From positions 1-7,045 of the forward strand of contig CALVVV010000062.1 in the NCBI GenBank assembly GCA_944363995.1: DNA of 7,045 bases, given 5' to 3'. The notes beneath the pieces are model-generated. The model was not told where the DNA came from and searched no databases. It worked only from the letters and a program-made list of their open reading frames with translations. Positions 1-6,823 of this stretch are shown one piece after another; positions within the stretch are counted from its first letter, which is position 1, and each line of letters starts with the position of its first letter. The stretch comes from an uncultured Bacilli bacterium (GTDB lineage Bacteria > Bacillota_I > Bacilli_A > RF39 > UBA660). A program made the translations under genes and the position numbers.

Positions 1-12
1 ATAATTATACAT

Positions 13-70
13 GTGTTGAGATTATTTCTTTCTTTGACGGAATATATAATAATCCAACACTTTTTATTTT
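13..70 (+). terminator. Probable Rho-independent terminator of an upstream gene
   Basis: Bases 13-18 (GTGTTG) pair with 55-60 (CAACAC), and after one bulged A (19) bases 20-26 (GATTATT) pair with 48-54 (AATAATC). This gives a 13-bp stem with a 21-base loop (27-47), followed directly by TTTTTATTTT at 61-70. That is the layout of an intrinsic terminator reading on the + strand, probably closing a gene left of the window. The stem has only four G-C pairs and a large loop, so strength is uncertain. If real, it separates rlmN from the upstream transcript. Confidence 0.5.
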
Positions 71-79
71 GCAATAGAT

Positions 80-115
80 TAACGAAATATTTTTCATTAT
101 AGTGACTTTTCGTTA
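80..115. promoter_or_regulatory. Inverted repeat overlapping the rlmN promoter, possible operator
   Basis: TAACGAAA (80-87) is the exact reverse complement of TTTCGTTA (108-115), with 20 bases between. The right arm lies in the spacer just after the -35 hexamer and the left arm is upstream of it, so a dimeric protein bound here would contact the promoter. No T-run follows the right arm, so it does not look like a terminator. No regulator family is recognised, and 8-bp arms of mostly A/T can occur by chance. Confidence 0.35.
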
Positions 116-130
116 GAAATTTGGTACAAT
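102..130 (+). promoter_or_regulatory. SigA-type extended -10 promoter of the rlmN operon
   Basis: The -35 element is GTGACT (102-107), a 4/6 match to TTGACA. After a spacer of exactly 17 bases comes TACAAT (125-130), a 5/6 match to TATAAT, preceded by TG at 122-123 (extended -10, TGN). The expected transcription start is about 136-138, so the leader before the ATG at 147 would be only about 10 bases and would begin close to the Shine-Dalgarno AGGTG (137-141). It is the best promoter seen in the window and could serve all seven genes to 6756. Confidence 0.65.
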
Positions 131-146
131 ATTGTTAGGTGTAAGT

Positions 147-1169
147 ATGAATATATATAATTATTCTTTGAAAGAATTAGAACAATATTTTATTAATAAA
201 AATGAAAAAAAATATAAAGCAACACAAGTTTTTGAATGGCTATATCAAAAAAGAGTAAAATCTTTTGAAGAAATGACTAATATCAAAAAAGAAGTGATAA
301 ATTACTTAAAAGAAGATTTTACATTTGAAAATATTTTAATAATAGCTAAACAAGAAGATGTTGATGTGTGTAAGTTTTTATTTAAATTAAAAGATGGTAA
401 TCAAATTGAAGCTGTTTTAATGAAACATGATTATGGCAATTCTTTATGTGTTTCTACACAAGTTGGCTGTAATATGGGATGTAAATTTTGTGAAAGTGGT
501 CGATTAAAAAAAATTCGTAATTTAGAAACGGGTGAAATGGTTTTACAATTACTTAAAATTGAAGAAGCTTTAAAATTAAGAATATCCCATTTGGTTTTAA
601 TGGGAATTGGAGAACCATTTGATAATTATGAAAATGTTATTAATTTTATTGATATCATTAATAATGATAAAGGTATTGCTTTGGGTAGTCGCCATATTAC
701 TGTTTCTACCTGTGGTATAATACCTAAAATAAAAAAATTTATAAATGAAGGCAAACAAGTAAATTTGGCCATAAGTCTTCATGCTCCCAATAATATATTA
801 CGGAATCAATTAATGCCGATTAATAAAGTATATAAATTGCCAGAATTGATTGAAACAATTAAAGAATATATTAAACAAACTAATAGAAGAGTAACTTTTG
901 AATATATTTTATTGAAAGATATTAATGATAAAAAAGAAAATGCCCTAGAATTAGCCAAGTTATTAAAAGGACTAAATTGTTATGTCAATTTGATTCCATA
1001 TAACGAAACTAGTCATCTTGAATTTAAAAAAAGTGATCAATCTAAAATATTAGAGTTTTATGATATTTTGAAAAAAAATAAAATAGGTGTAACAATTCGA
1101 AGAGAATTTGGTAAAAAAGTCAGCGCGGCATGTGGCCAATTAAGAGCCAACTACAAGGAGGAAACATAA
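147..1169 (+). CDS. rlmN: 23S rRNA (adenine-2503-C2) methyltransferase RlmN
   Basis: Radical SAM enzyme of 340 residues that methylates C2 of A2503 in 23S rRNA (family members may also modify tRNA A37), affecting the peptidyl-transferase and exit-tunnel region. Seen: the cluster motif CNMGCKFC with Cys108, Cys112 and Cys115; SAM-site GIGEP at 153-157 with Met152 just before it; SLHAPNN at 210-216; VNLIPYN near 280-286; and the two catalytic cysteines, Cys101 (LCVSTQVGC) and Cys329 (AACGQL). Length fits the family (about 340-380). The ATG at 147 is chosen because AGGTG (137-141) precedes it by 5 bases. An in-frame TTG at 132 would lie upstream of the predicted transcription start. The related resistance enzyme Cfr has GEA where this protein has GEP, so RlmN is favoured, though the Cys-loop residues (ESGRLKK) differ from the common RlmN form. 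First gene of the operon; its stop overlaps the prpC start by one base. Confidence 0.93.
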   Translation: MNIYNYSLKELEQYFINKNEKKYKATQVFEWLYQKRVKSFEEMTNIKKEVINYLKEDFTFENILIIAKQEDVDVCKFLFKLKDGNQIEAVLMKHDYGNSLCVSTQVGCNMGCKFCESGRLKKIRNLETGEMVLQLLKIEEALKLRISHLVLMGIGEPFDNYENVINFIDIINNDKGIALGSRHITVSTCGIIPKIKKFINEGKQVNLAISLHAPNNILRNQLMPINKVYKLPELIETIKEYIKQTNRRVTFEYILLKDINDKKENALELAKLLKGLNCYVNLIPYNETSHLEFKKSDQSKILEFYDILKKNKIGVTIRREFGKKVSAACGQLRANYKEET

Positions 1170-1906
1170 TGGAATATGCATATTTGACTGATCCTGGTAA
1201 AGTAAGGGATCATAATGAAGATAGTGTGATTATTGTAAAAAATGAAATGAATGAAATATTATTGGCTGTAGCCGATGGTATGGGTGGTCATTGTGGGGGT
1301 GAAATAGCTTCTAGTATAGCTATATCTCATATTGGTGAACGATTTCGGAAAACTAGTTCGGTTGGAACTAAGGATGATGCTATAAGTTTCATTAAAGAAA
1401 TTGTTAGTGAAGCAAATGTTTTATTATATAAATATACAAACGAACATAAAGAAAGTTCTGGAATGGGGACAACTATTGTTTTAGCTTTGTTAACTAATGA
1501 ATTTCTTTTGTTTGGTAATATCGGTGATTCATCAGGTTATGTTTTAAGGAAAAATAAACTTCATAAAATAACTGTTGATCATACTTTGGTTAGTTTATTA
1601 GTAAAATCTGGAGAATTAACTAAAGAAGAAGCTAAAGATCATCCACGAAAAAATGTTTTAATGCGTGCTCTTGGTGCTACTAATACAGTTGAAATGGATA
1701 TTTTTTCTGTAGAAAGAGATATTGATGGCGTTTTATTATGTAGCGATGGTTTAACTAATATGTTAGATGATGAACAAATAGCCAAAGTATTGTGTGATGA
1801 AGATATTAACATCGAAGAAAGATTAAAGAAATTAATTACAAAATGTAATAATCGAGGAGGAACTGATAATATCTCGATTGCCTATTTAAAGGATGGTGTA
1901 AAATGA
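1169..1906 (+). CDS. prpC: PP2C-family Ser/Thr protein phosphatase (PrpC/Stp)
   Basis: Metal-dependent PPM/PP2C phosphatase of 245 residues, cytosolic, which removes phosphates placed by the PASTA kinase encoded next. B. subtilis PrpC has a similar size (about 254). Motifs in order: TDPGKVRDHNED (7-18) with Arg13 for phosphate and Asp18 for metal; ADGMGG (35-40) with metal-binding Asp36; GMGTT (98-102); GDSS (119-122); SDGL (192-195) with Asp193; GGTDN (230-234) with Asp233. The usual GDSR is GDSS here, a small deviation. The start at 1169 is supported by a perfect AAGGAGG at 1155-1161 with a 7-base spacer. A longer reading from ATG 1130 would add 13 residues inside rlmN with no ribosome binding site. 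The gene ends in ATGA, sharing four bases with prkC, which suggests coupled translation and fixed stoichiometry of the pair. Confidence 0.95.
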   Translation: MEYAYLTDPGKVRDHNEDSVIIVKNEMNEILLAVADGMGGHCGGEIASSIAISHIGERFRKTSSVGTKDDAISFIKEIVSEANVLLYKYTNEHKESSGMGTTIVLALLTNEFLLFGNIGDSSGYVLRKNKLHKITVDHTLVSLLVKSGELTKEEAKDHPRKNVLMRALGATNTVEMDIFSVERDIDGVLLCSDGLTNMLDDEQIAKVLCDEDINIEERLKKLITKCNNRGGTDNISIAYLKDGVK

Positions 1907-3624
1907 TTACAAAAGGGGATAAAATAAACGAAAGATATCAAATTATTAAAACTATTGGCGAAGGCGGAATGGCAAATGTTTATTTGGCTAATGATATTAT
2001 TTTAAATCGTCATGTTGCAGTTAAAATATTAAGAGGTGATTTAGCAGATGACGAAAAATTTGTAAGACGTTTTCAAAGAGAAGCTTTATCAGCTAGTAAA
2101 CTAAATCATCCCAATATTGTTGAAGTGTATGATGTTGGTGAAGATAATGGTCAATATTATATTGTAATGGAATATGTTAATGGAAAGACACTAAAAAGTT
2201 TAGTAAAAAAACGTGGTGCCTTAACTTTACCTGAAGTAATAGATATTATGACACAGTTGTTAAGTGCAATTATGTGTGCTCATGATAGTTATATTATTCA
2301 TAGAGATATTAAACCACAAAATGTTATGATTTTAGAAGATGGTAAAGTTAAAATAATGGATTTTGGGATTGCAATGGCTTTAAATAGTAATGAATTGACT
2401 CAAACTAATTCGGTTATGGGATCAGTACACTATTTACCACCTGAGCAAGCAAATGGTAGTGGCTCGACAATTAAATCAGATATTTATTCTCTTGGAATAT
2501 TAATGTATGAATTGTTAATTGGTAAAGTTCCTTTTAAAGGTGATAATGCGGTTGAAATTGCTATTAAACAAATGAAAGAACCAATTCCTTCCGTTTGTAA
2601 ACAGAATCCTGATATACCACAATCAATTGAAAATATTATTTTAAAAGCATGTGCTAAAAATCCTAAGAATCGTTATGATTCTGTTAAAGAAATGTATGAA
2701 GATATATTAAAAGCTTTAAATGATGATGAAGTAAATCAACAAAAATTAGTTTATAAATACCAAGAAAATGATTTAGAGGAAACCAAAGTAATGCCTAATT
2801 TAAGCCGATTAGAAAAAAAACCTAAGGAGGAAGTAGAAGTGAGTAAACCTAAGAAAAAAAATGTTAAAGATAAGATATTATGGATAACGGGTGGTATTTT
2901 TGCTTTTTTAGTTGCTTTAGTTTGTTTGTTTTTAATAATATACCCTAAATTAGCGTCTGTTCCAGATGTAACAATTCCTGATGTTAGCAATTTAACAGTA
3001 GTTGAGGCAGAAGCAAAATTAAAAGAAATGGGATTACTTGTTGCTAGTGATGTTTTAGAAAAAGAAAATGATGAAATTGAACCTGGCAAAGTAGTAGGAA
3101 CTAATCCCCAAATTGGTCGAACAGTTAAAGAAGGAACTGAAATTGTAATAATTGTAGCTAAAGAAAGTGGTAAAGTAACAATTGAAGATTACACTGGTAC
3201 AAATTATAAAACGGTTGAGGCTAATTTAAAGAATGCTGGATTAAATGTTATTTTGGAACCTAAAAAAATAGAAAAGGAAGCTCAAGAAGATTATAAATAT
3301 CATGAATTTGATGTTATTGATCAAAGTGCTAAAGTTGCTTCTACATTAGAACCTGGTGATACAATTGTACTTTATTATGCCGTATTTACAGTTGAATATC
3401 CTAATTTTTATGAAGAAAATTATACTTTAGAAGCGGTAGAAGAATTTTGTGAAAAAAATGATATTATTTTAGATATAAAATATCAAGTTAGTGATGAATA
3501 TCCAGATGGAACTGTAATTAGTCAAAATCGTACTGGTGAAGTTATAGCAGGCTCTACTTTAACAATTACCGTGACGCAAAAAACTGTTATCGATTCACCA
3601 GAAATAGAAGAACCGGTTGAATAA
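1903..3624 (+). CDS. prkC: PASTA-domain Ser/Thr protein kinase (PrkC/StkP/PknB type)
   Basis: Membrane-anchored eukaryotic-type kinase of 573 residues that senses peptidoglycan fragments or lipid II through outside PASTA domains and phosphorylates cell-division, cell-wall and translation proteins. Kinase domain about 11-270: glycine loop GEGGMANVYL (19-28), VAVK with Lys41, alpha-C Glu60, HRDIKPQN (133-140) with catalytic Asp135, DFG (153-155), activation segment with Thr166/Thr168 and GSVHYLPPEQ (173-182), SDIYSLG (192-198). A charged linker (about 280-323) leads to one membrane helix (about 325-348), then three PASTA repeats (about 353-419, 424-494, 497-558) and a short acidic tail. It is shorter than B. 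subtilis PrkC (about 650). All catalytic residues are present. AAGGA at 1889-1893 lies 9 bases before the ATG, which overlaps the prpC stop. The linker hides a possible second start (see 2824-2841). Confidence 0.96.
   Translation: MITKGDKINERYQIIKTIGEGGMANVYLANDIILNRHVAVKILRGDLADDEKFVRRFQREALSASKLNHPNIVEVYDVGEDNGQYYIVMEYVNGKTLKSLVKKRGALTLPEVIDIMTQLLSAIMCAHDSYIIHRDIKPQNVMILEDGKVKIMDFGIAMALNSNELTQTNSVMGSVHYLPPEQANGSGSTIKSDIYSLGILMYELLIGKVPFKGDNAVEIAIKQMKEPIPSVCKQNPDIPQSIENIILKACAKNPKNRYDSVKEMYEDILKALNDDEVNQQKLVYKYQENDLEETKVMPNLSRLEKKPKEEVEVSKPKKKNVKDKILWITGGIFAFLVALVCLFLIIYPKLASVPDVTIPDVSNLTVVEAEAKLKEMGLLVASDVLEKENDEIEPGKVVGTNPQIGRTVKEGTEIVIIVAKESGKVTIEDYTGTNYKTVEANLKNAGLNVILEPKKIEKEAQEDYKYHEFDVIDQSAKVASTLEPGDTIVLYYAVFTVEYPNFYEENYTLEAVEEFCEKNDIILDIKYQVSDEYPDGTVISQNRTGEVIAGSTLTITVTQKTVIDSPEIEEPVE
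2824..2841 (+). promoter_or_regulatory. Possible internal translation start within prkC
   Basis: A perfect Shine-Dalgarno AAGGAGG (2824-2830) is followed after 8 bases by GTG (2839-2841), in frame with prkC at codon 313. It is as strong as the site used by prpC. Initiation here would give a 261-residue protein with a short Lys-rich cytosolic start, the membrane helix and all three PASTA repeats but no kinase domain. The Shine-Dalgarno is spelled by AAG GAG, the less used Lys and Glu codons in this gene. It could still be a chance product of a Lys/Glu-rich linker. Confidence 0.35.
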
Positions 3625-4443
3625 ATGCAAGGAAAAATAATTAAAGTAATAAGTGATAAATTTACTGTTTTAGCTGATAAGGAATATATTTGTACAGCTC
3701 GTGGAAAATTTCGTAATTTAAAAATAACGCCATTGGTTGGTGATGAAGTAATATTTGATGAAACTAAAAAAATAATTTTGCAAATTAATAAAAGAAGAAA
3801 CTGTTTAATTAGACCGCCAATTGCTAATGTTGATCAAGCTTTAATTGTCGTTAGTGTTAAGGAACCTAATTTAGATCTATATTTATTAGATAAATTATTG
3901 TGTATAATAGAATTTAATAATATTAAACCAATTATTTGTTTTACAAAATTAGATTTGTTATCAGATATATCTAAAATAAAATTTATAGAGAATTATTATC
4001 GTAAAATAGGTTATCAAGTATTTGAAAATCATGATAAATCATTGACAAATATATTTAAAAACAAAGTAACAGTTATTGCTGGTCAATCTGGAAGTGGTAA
4101 ATCAACACTGTTAAATATTTTAGATAATAATTTAAGCTTACAAACTAACAGTATTTCTAAAGCTTTAGGAAGAGGAAAACATACAACTAGACATATCAGT
4201 TTATTACCTCTTTTATCAGGTTGGTGTGCTGATACACCTGGATTTTCTAGCTTAAGTTTAAAAGAGATGAGTAAAAGTGAAATAAGAGATAATTTTATTG
4301 AGTTTAATTTGTACCGTGATAAGTGTGCTTATAAAGATTGCATGCATGATAAAGAAAATGATTGTGAGATTAAAAGAAGAATTTCTAATGATATATTAAT
4401 AACTCGTTATGAAAATTATCTTAAATTTTTAAGAAAGGAATAA
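3625..4443 (+). CDS. rsgA: Ribosome small subunit-dependent GTPase RsgA
   Basis: Circularly permuted GTPase (272 residues) that binds the immature 30S subunit and hydrolyses GTP during late maturation of the decoding centre. Order seen: N-terminal OB-fold (about 1-65, with ITPLVGDEV at 34-42), G4 TKLD (107-110), G1 P-loop GQSGSGKST (153-161), G2 region RGKHTTRH (183-190), G3 DTPG (203-206), then a C-terminal zinc site Cys234-x4-Cys239-x-His241-x5-Cys247. The G4-G1-G2-G3 order is the hallmark of this family. It is slightly short against the usual 290-350. The ATG follows the prkC stop directly (TAAATG), and the protein start MQGKIIK matches the family. No good Shine-Dalgarno is visible, so translation probably depends on ribosomes finishing prkC. 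RsgA is a phosphorylation target of PrkC in B. subtilis (from memory), which fits the neighbourhood. Confidence 0.95.
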   Translation: MQGKIIKVISDKFTVLADKEYICTARGKFRNLKITPLVGDEVIFDETKKIILQINKRRNCLIRPPIANVDQALIVVSVKEPNLDLYLLDKLLCIIEFNNIKPIICFTKLDLLSDISKIKFIENYYRKIGYQVFENHDKSLTNIFKNKVTVIAGQSGSGKSTLLNILDNNLSLQTNSISKALGRGKHTTRHISLLPLLSGWCADTPGFSSLSLKEMSKSEIRDNFIEFNLYRDKCAYKDCMHDKENDCEIKRRISNDILITRYENYLKFLRKE

Positions 4444-4445
4444 AT

Positions 4446-5072
4446 ATGAAAATATCTGCTTCATTTTTATCAATAAAAGATAATTTAAAAGAAAATATTA
4501 ATTTATTGACTAAATGTGATATTGATTATCTTCATTTGGATATTATGGATGGTAAGTTTGTTCCTAATCAAACATGGTCTATTTATGATATTAAAAATGT
4601 GATTAATTATGATAAACCGTTAGATGTACATTTGATGGTTAATGATGTCTACAAATATATTGATGAATATCAAATTCTTAAACCTGAATTTATAACATTT
4701 CATTATGAAATAAGTTTAGATATTTTGGATATTATTAATTATATCAAAAAATATAATATTAAAGTTGGTTTATCAATTAAACCATCTACTAAAATAGAAG
4801 AAATAATACCATATTTACCATATTTAGATTTAGTATTAGTGATGAGTGTTGAGCCAGGTTTTGGTGGGCAATCATTTATTATGGAATGTATAGAAAAAAT
4901 CAAAAAATTAAAAGAATTAAAAAGCAATTATTTGATATCAGTTGATGGTGGAATTAATGACCAAACTATTTCATTAGTTAAAGATGCTGATATTGTTGTG
5001 GTTGGAAGTTATATTACTAGTGGTAATTATTTAAAAAATATTGAAAAATTAAAGGAGAAAATTTATGGATAA
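4446..5072 (+). CDS. rpe: Ribulose-phosphate 3-epimerase
   Basis: TIM-barrel, metal-dependent enzyme of 208 residues that interconverts D-ribulose 5-phosphate and D-xylulose 5-phosphate in the pentose phosphate pathway. Seen: Ser6 near the N-terminus (ISASFLS), HLDIMDGKFVPN (30-41) with His30 and Asp32, VHLMV (61-65) with His62, VMSVEPGFGGQ (132-142), VDGGI (166-170) with catalytic Asp167, and the phosphate-binding GS (187-188). Length is normal (about 210-220). AAAGGA (4434-4439) lies 6 bases before the ATG. It starts two bases after rsgA, and its last eight bases overlap frr. A related hexulose-phosphate epimerase such as AlsE cannot be excluded, but the rsgA-rpe order is the classic one for Rpe in Bacillota. 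The gene thiN, which often follows, is absent here. Confidence 0.93.
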   Translation: MKISASFLSIKDNLKENINLLTKCDIDYLHLDIMDGKFVPNQTWSIYDIKNVINYDKPLDVHLMVNDVYKYIDEYQILKPEFITFHYEISLDILDIINYIKKYNIKVGLSIKPSTKIEEIIPYLPYLDLVLVMSVEPGFGGQSFIMECIEKIKKLKELKSNYLISVDGGINDQTISLVKDADIVVVGSYITSGNYLKNIEKLKEKIYG

Positions 5073-5607
5073 TATTTTATTAGAAACAGAAAGTAAAATG
5101 GAAAGTGCAATAGAATCTTTAGAGAAAAAATTTATTAATATAAGAGCAGGACGTGCCAATCCTACTATTTTAGATGGTGTTATGGTTAATTATTATGGTG
5201 TTTCAACCCCTTTGAAACAATTAGCTAATATTTCAATACCTGAAGCTAGACAATTATGTATTAAACCTTTTGATAAAAGTGCTTTAAGTGCAATTGAAAA
5301 AGGTATTTATGAAGCTAATATTGGTTTGACACCTAATAATAATGGTGAAATAATTATTTTAAATATTCCGGCATTAACTGAAGATACTAGAAAAGAGTAT
5401 GTTAAACAAGCAAAGTCTGTAGCAGAAGAAATTAAAATAGCATTAAGAAATATTAGACAAGATGCGAATAATGATATAAAAAAATTAGAAATACCAGAAG
5501 ATGATGTCAAATTTGGTATAGAAGAAATTCAAGAATTAATAAATAAATATAATAAAATTGTTGACAATAAACTAGAAATTAAAGAAAAAGATTTGCTAAG
5601 CGTGTAA
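5065..5607 (+). CDS. frr: Ribosome recycling factor
   Basis: Small cytosolic factor (180 residues; family about 185) which, with EF-G, splits the post-termination ribosome for a new round of translation. Conserved blocks: the N-terminal helix with IRAGRANPTILDG (26-38), VNYYGVSTPLKQLA (41-54), IPEARQLCIKPFD (58-70), PALTEDTRKEYVKQAK (101-116), and RNIRQDANND near 128-137 in the last helical part. In most relatives that block reads N-V-R-R-D-A-N, so Gln replaces the second Arg; the common TEERRKE is TEDTRKE. The start is supported by AAAGGAG (5051-5057) with a 7-base spacer, inside the end of rpe. frr usually sits after pyrH in bacteria, so its place here between rpe and a membrane protein gene is unusual. 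Confidence 0.95.
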   Translation: MDNILLETESKMESAIESLEKKFINIRAGRANPTILDGVMVNYYGVSTPLKQLANISIPEARQLCIKPFDKSALSAIEKGIYEANIGLTPNNNGEIIILNIPALTEDTRKEYVKQAKSVAEEIKIALRNIRQDANNDIKKLEIPEDDVKFGIEEIQELINKYNKIVDNKLEIKEKDLLSV

Positions 5608-5610
5608 TAT

Positions 5611-6756
5611 ATGTTTAAAAAAGATAAAAATTTAAATTATACCAAGGTTAATGATTTAGTATCTTTATCATTAACTGTTTTAAAAATATTTTTAATTTTA
5701 TTAGTTATTGTTGGCACTTATTTATTAATCGTTTTAATTAAAGAAGTTCATATTTTACCATTTATTTTAACAATTTTAAGTCTTTTATCACCTTTGTTTA
5801 TTGGTGTAGTAATAGCTTGGCTGTTTGATCCATTTGTAACATATTTACATAAAAAAGGCATAAAAAGAGTTTTTGGTGCCGCTATTAGTTATGCTTTATT
5901 TCTCGGTATAATTACATTAGTTTTAACTGCTTTAGTACCTTTGTTATCTGAACAAGTTAATGATTTTGTGACTACAACATTACCTAATTTATTTATAAGT
6001 ATTAGAAATTTCTTTGATAACTTTTTTGACAATTTAAATAATATTGAAAATTTTGATGCCCTTGCTTTAAAAAATGAAATTTTTATCAAATTAGAAGAAA
6101 TAACTACCAATTTAACTAGTTCTTTACCAGAACTATTAGTTAATTTTATTACCACTTTATTTTCAGGTATTGGGGTATTTGGCATAGGTTTAATCATCGG
6201 TTTTTATTTATTGTTAGATTTTGACAAAAATACTGATACTTTATTTAGTTTAGTTCCTAAAAGGTATCGTGAGGAAACAAAAAGATGCTTAAATGCAGTT
6301 AATAGACCATTAAAAAGATTTGTTAATGGCGCTTTAATTGATTGTAGTGTTATTTTTGTTGTAACAACTATTGGTTTTTCTATAATAGGTTTGAAGGCTC
6401 CTTTATTATTTGCTATTTTTTGTGCAATAACAAATGTGATTCCTTATGCTGGACCTTATATTGGTGGTGCACCAGCTGTTTTGGTTGGTCTTACACAGTC
6501 ACCAGCTATTGGAATTGCTGTATTAATTTTTATTGTAGTTGTGCAAGCTATTGAAGGAAATTTATTACAACCTTTTATAATGAGTAAAACAACAAAGTTA
6601 AATCCTGTAACCATAATTTTAGGTCTGTTGATTTTTGGTTATTTCTTTGGAATTTTAGGTATGATTTTATCGACACCTATTATAGGAGCAATTAAAGAAT
6701 TAGTTAATTTTTTTGATGAAAAATATGGTTTCTTAAATTTTGAAAAAAAAGATTAA
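5611..6756 (+). CDS. AI-2E family membrane transporter (YtvI/PerM-like)
   Basis: Integral membrane protein of 381 residues in the AI-2E/PerM/YtvI superfamily. Named after an E. coli autoinducer-2 exporter, the family includes Na+/H+ antiporters and permeases of unknown substrate, so no substrate is claimed. Hydrophobic segments lie at about 23-43, 48-72, 88-112, 176-202, 240-260, 262-280, 284-311 and 331-362, with a hydrophilic, probably amphipathic part at about 115-170. The C-terminal family signature is clear: NVIPYAGPYIGGAPAVLVG (275-293), QAIEGNLLQPFIMSK (312-326) and LNPVTIILGLLIFG (330-343), then STPI (354-357). The ATG comes three bases after the frr stop with no good Shine-Dalgarno, suggesting coupled translation. 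It is the last gene of the tight operon. No clear terminator follows it. Confidence 0.88.
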   Translation: MFKKDKNLNYTKVNDLVSLSLTVLKIFLILLVIVGTYLLIVLIKEVHILPFILTILSLLSPLFIGVVIAWLFDPFVTYLHKKGIKRVFGAAISYALFLGIITLVLTALVPLLSEQVNDFVTTTLPNLFISIRNFFDNFFDNLNNIENFDALALKNEIFIKLEEITTNLTSSLPELLVNFITTLFSGIGVFGIGLIIGFYLLLDFDKNTDTLFSLVPKRYREETKRCLNAVNRPLKRFVNGALIDCSVIFVVTTIGFSIIGLKAPLLFAIFCAITNVIPYAGPYIGGAPAVLVGLTQSPAIGIAVLIFIVVVQAIEGNLLQPFIMSKTTKLNPVTIILGLLIFGYFFGILGMILSTPIIGAIKELVNFFDEKYGFLNFEKKD

Positions 6757-6823
6757 ATTAATATTGTAAAAAATCAAAAAATATTGTATTTATATAGTTT
6801 AAAGGATAGATAGGAGAGGTAAT
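6757..6823 (+). promoter_or_regulatory. Leader of the prepilin gene with a repeated AATATTGTA and strong ribosome binding site
   Basis: This 67-base gap breaks the otherwise seamless operon. AATATTGTA occurs at 6760-6768 and again at 6780-6788, exactly 20 bases apart (about two helix turns), so a protein could bind both on one face. The -10-like TATAGT (6793-6798) has no -35 at normal distance (TTGTAA at 6764-6769 is 23 bases away), so no firm promoter can be called. AGGAGAGG (6812-6819) gives a strong Shine-Dalgarno; AGGAG ends 7 bases before ATG 6824. No hairpin with a T-run is seen, so read-through from the upstream operon remains possible. Confidence 0.45.

Noticed and set aside
3..77. 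Possible C-terminal tail of an upstream protein in frame 3 (ends at TAG 75-77)
   Set aside because: Only 24 codons, no recognisable family, and it would run through the terminator-like hairpin and T-run.
8..100. A 30-residue reading on the - strand starting near 100
   Set aside because: No Shine-Dalgarno, no recognised similarity, and it overlaps the operon promoter and terminator hairpin; probably chance.
132..146. TTG at 132 as the start of rlmN, adding five residues
   Set aside because: It lies upstream of the predicted transcription start (about 137) and has no Shine-Dalgarno; ATG 147 has AGGTG at proper spacing.
1130..1168. ATG at 1130 as the start of prpC
   Set aside because: No ribosome binding site precedes it and the extra 13 residues lie inside the conserved end of rlmN; ATG 1169 has a perfect AAGGAGG.
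1903..1906. Genetic code 4 (TGA = Trp), suggested by the Mollicutes-like composition
   Set aside because: prpC ends at TGA exactly at the family's expected end with an ATGA overlap, and Trp residues are TGG throughout.
2813..2861. Programmed frameshift at the two A8 runs flanking AAGGAGG in prkC
   Set aside because: The Shine-Dalgarno is about 23 bases from the second run, too far for the known stimulation of -1 shifting, and the zero frame encodes the full expected protein.
6757..6800. Intrinsic terminator after the AI-2E gene
   Set aside because: The only possible stem is six A-T pairs (AATATT repeats) without a following T-run.
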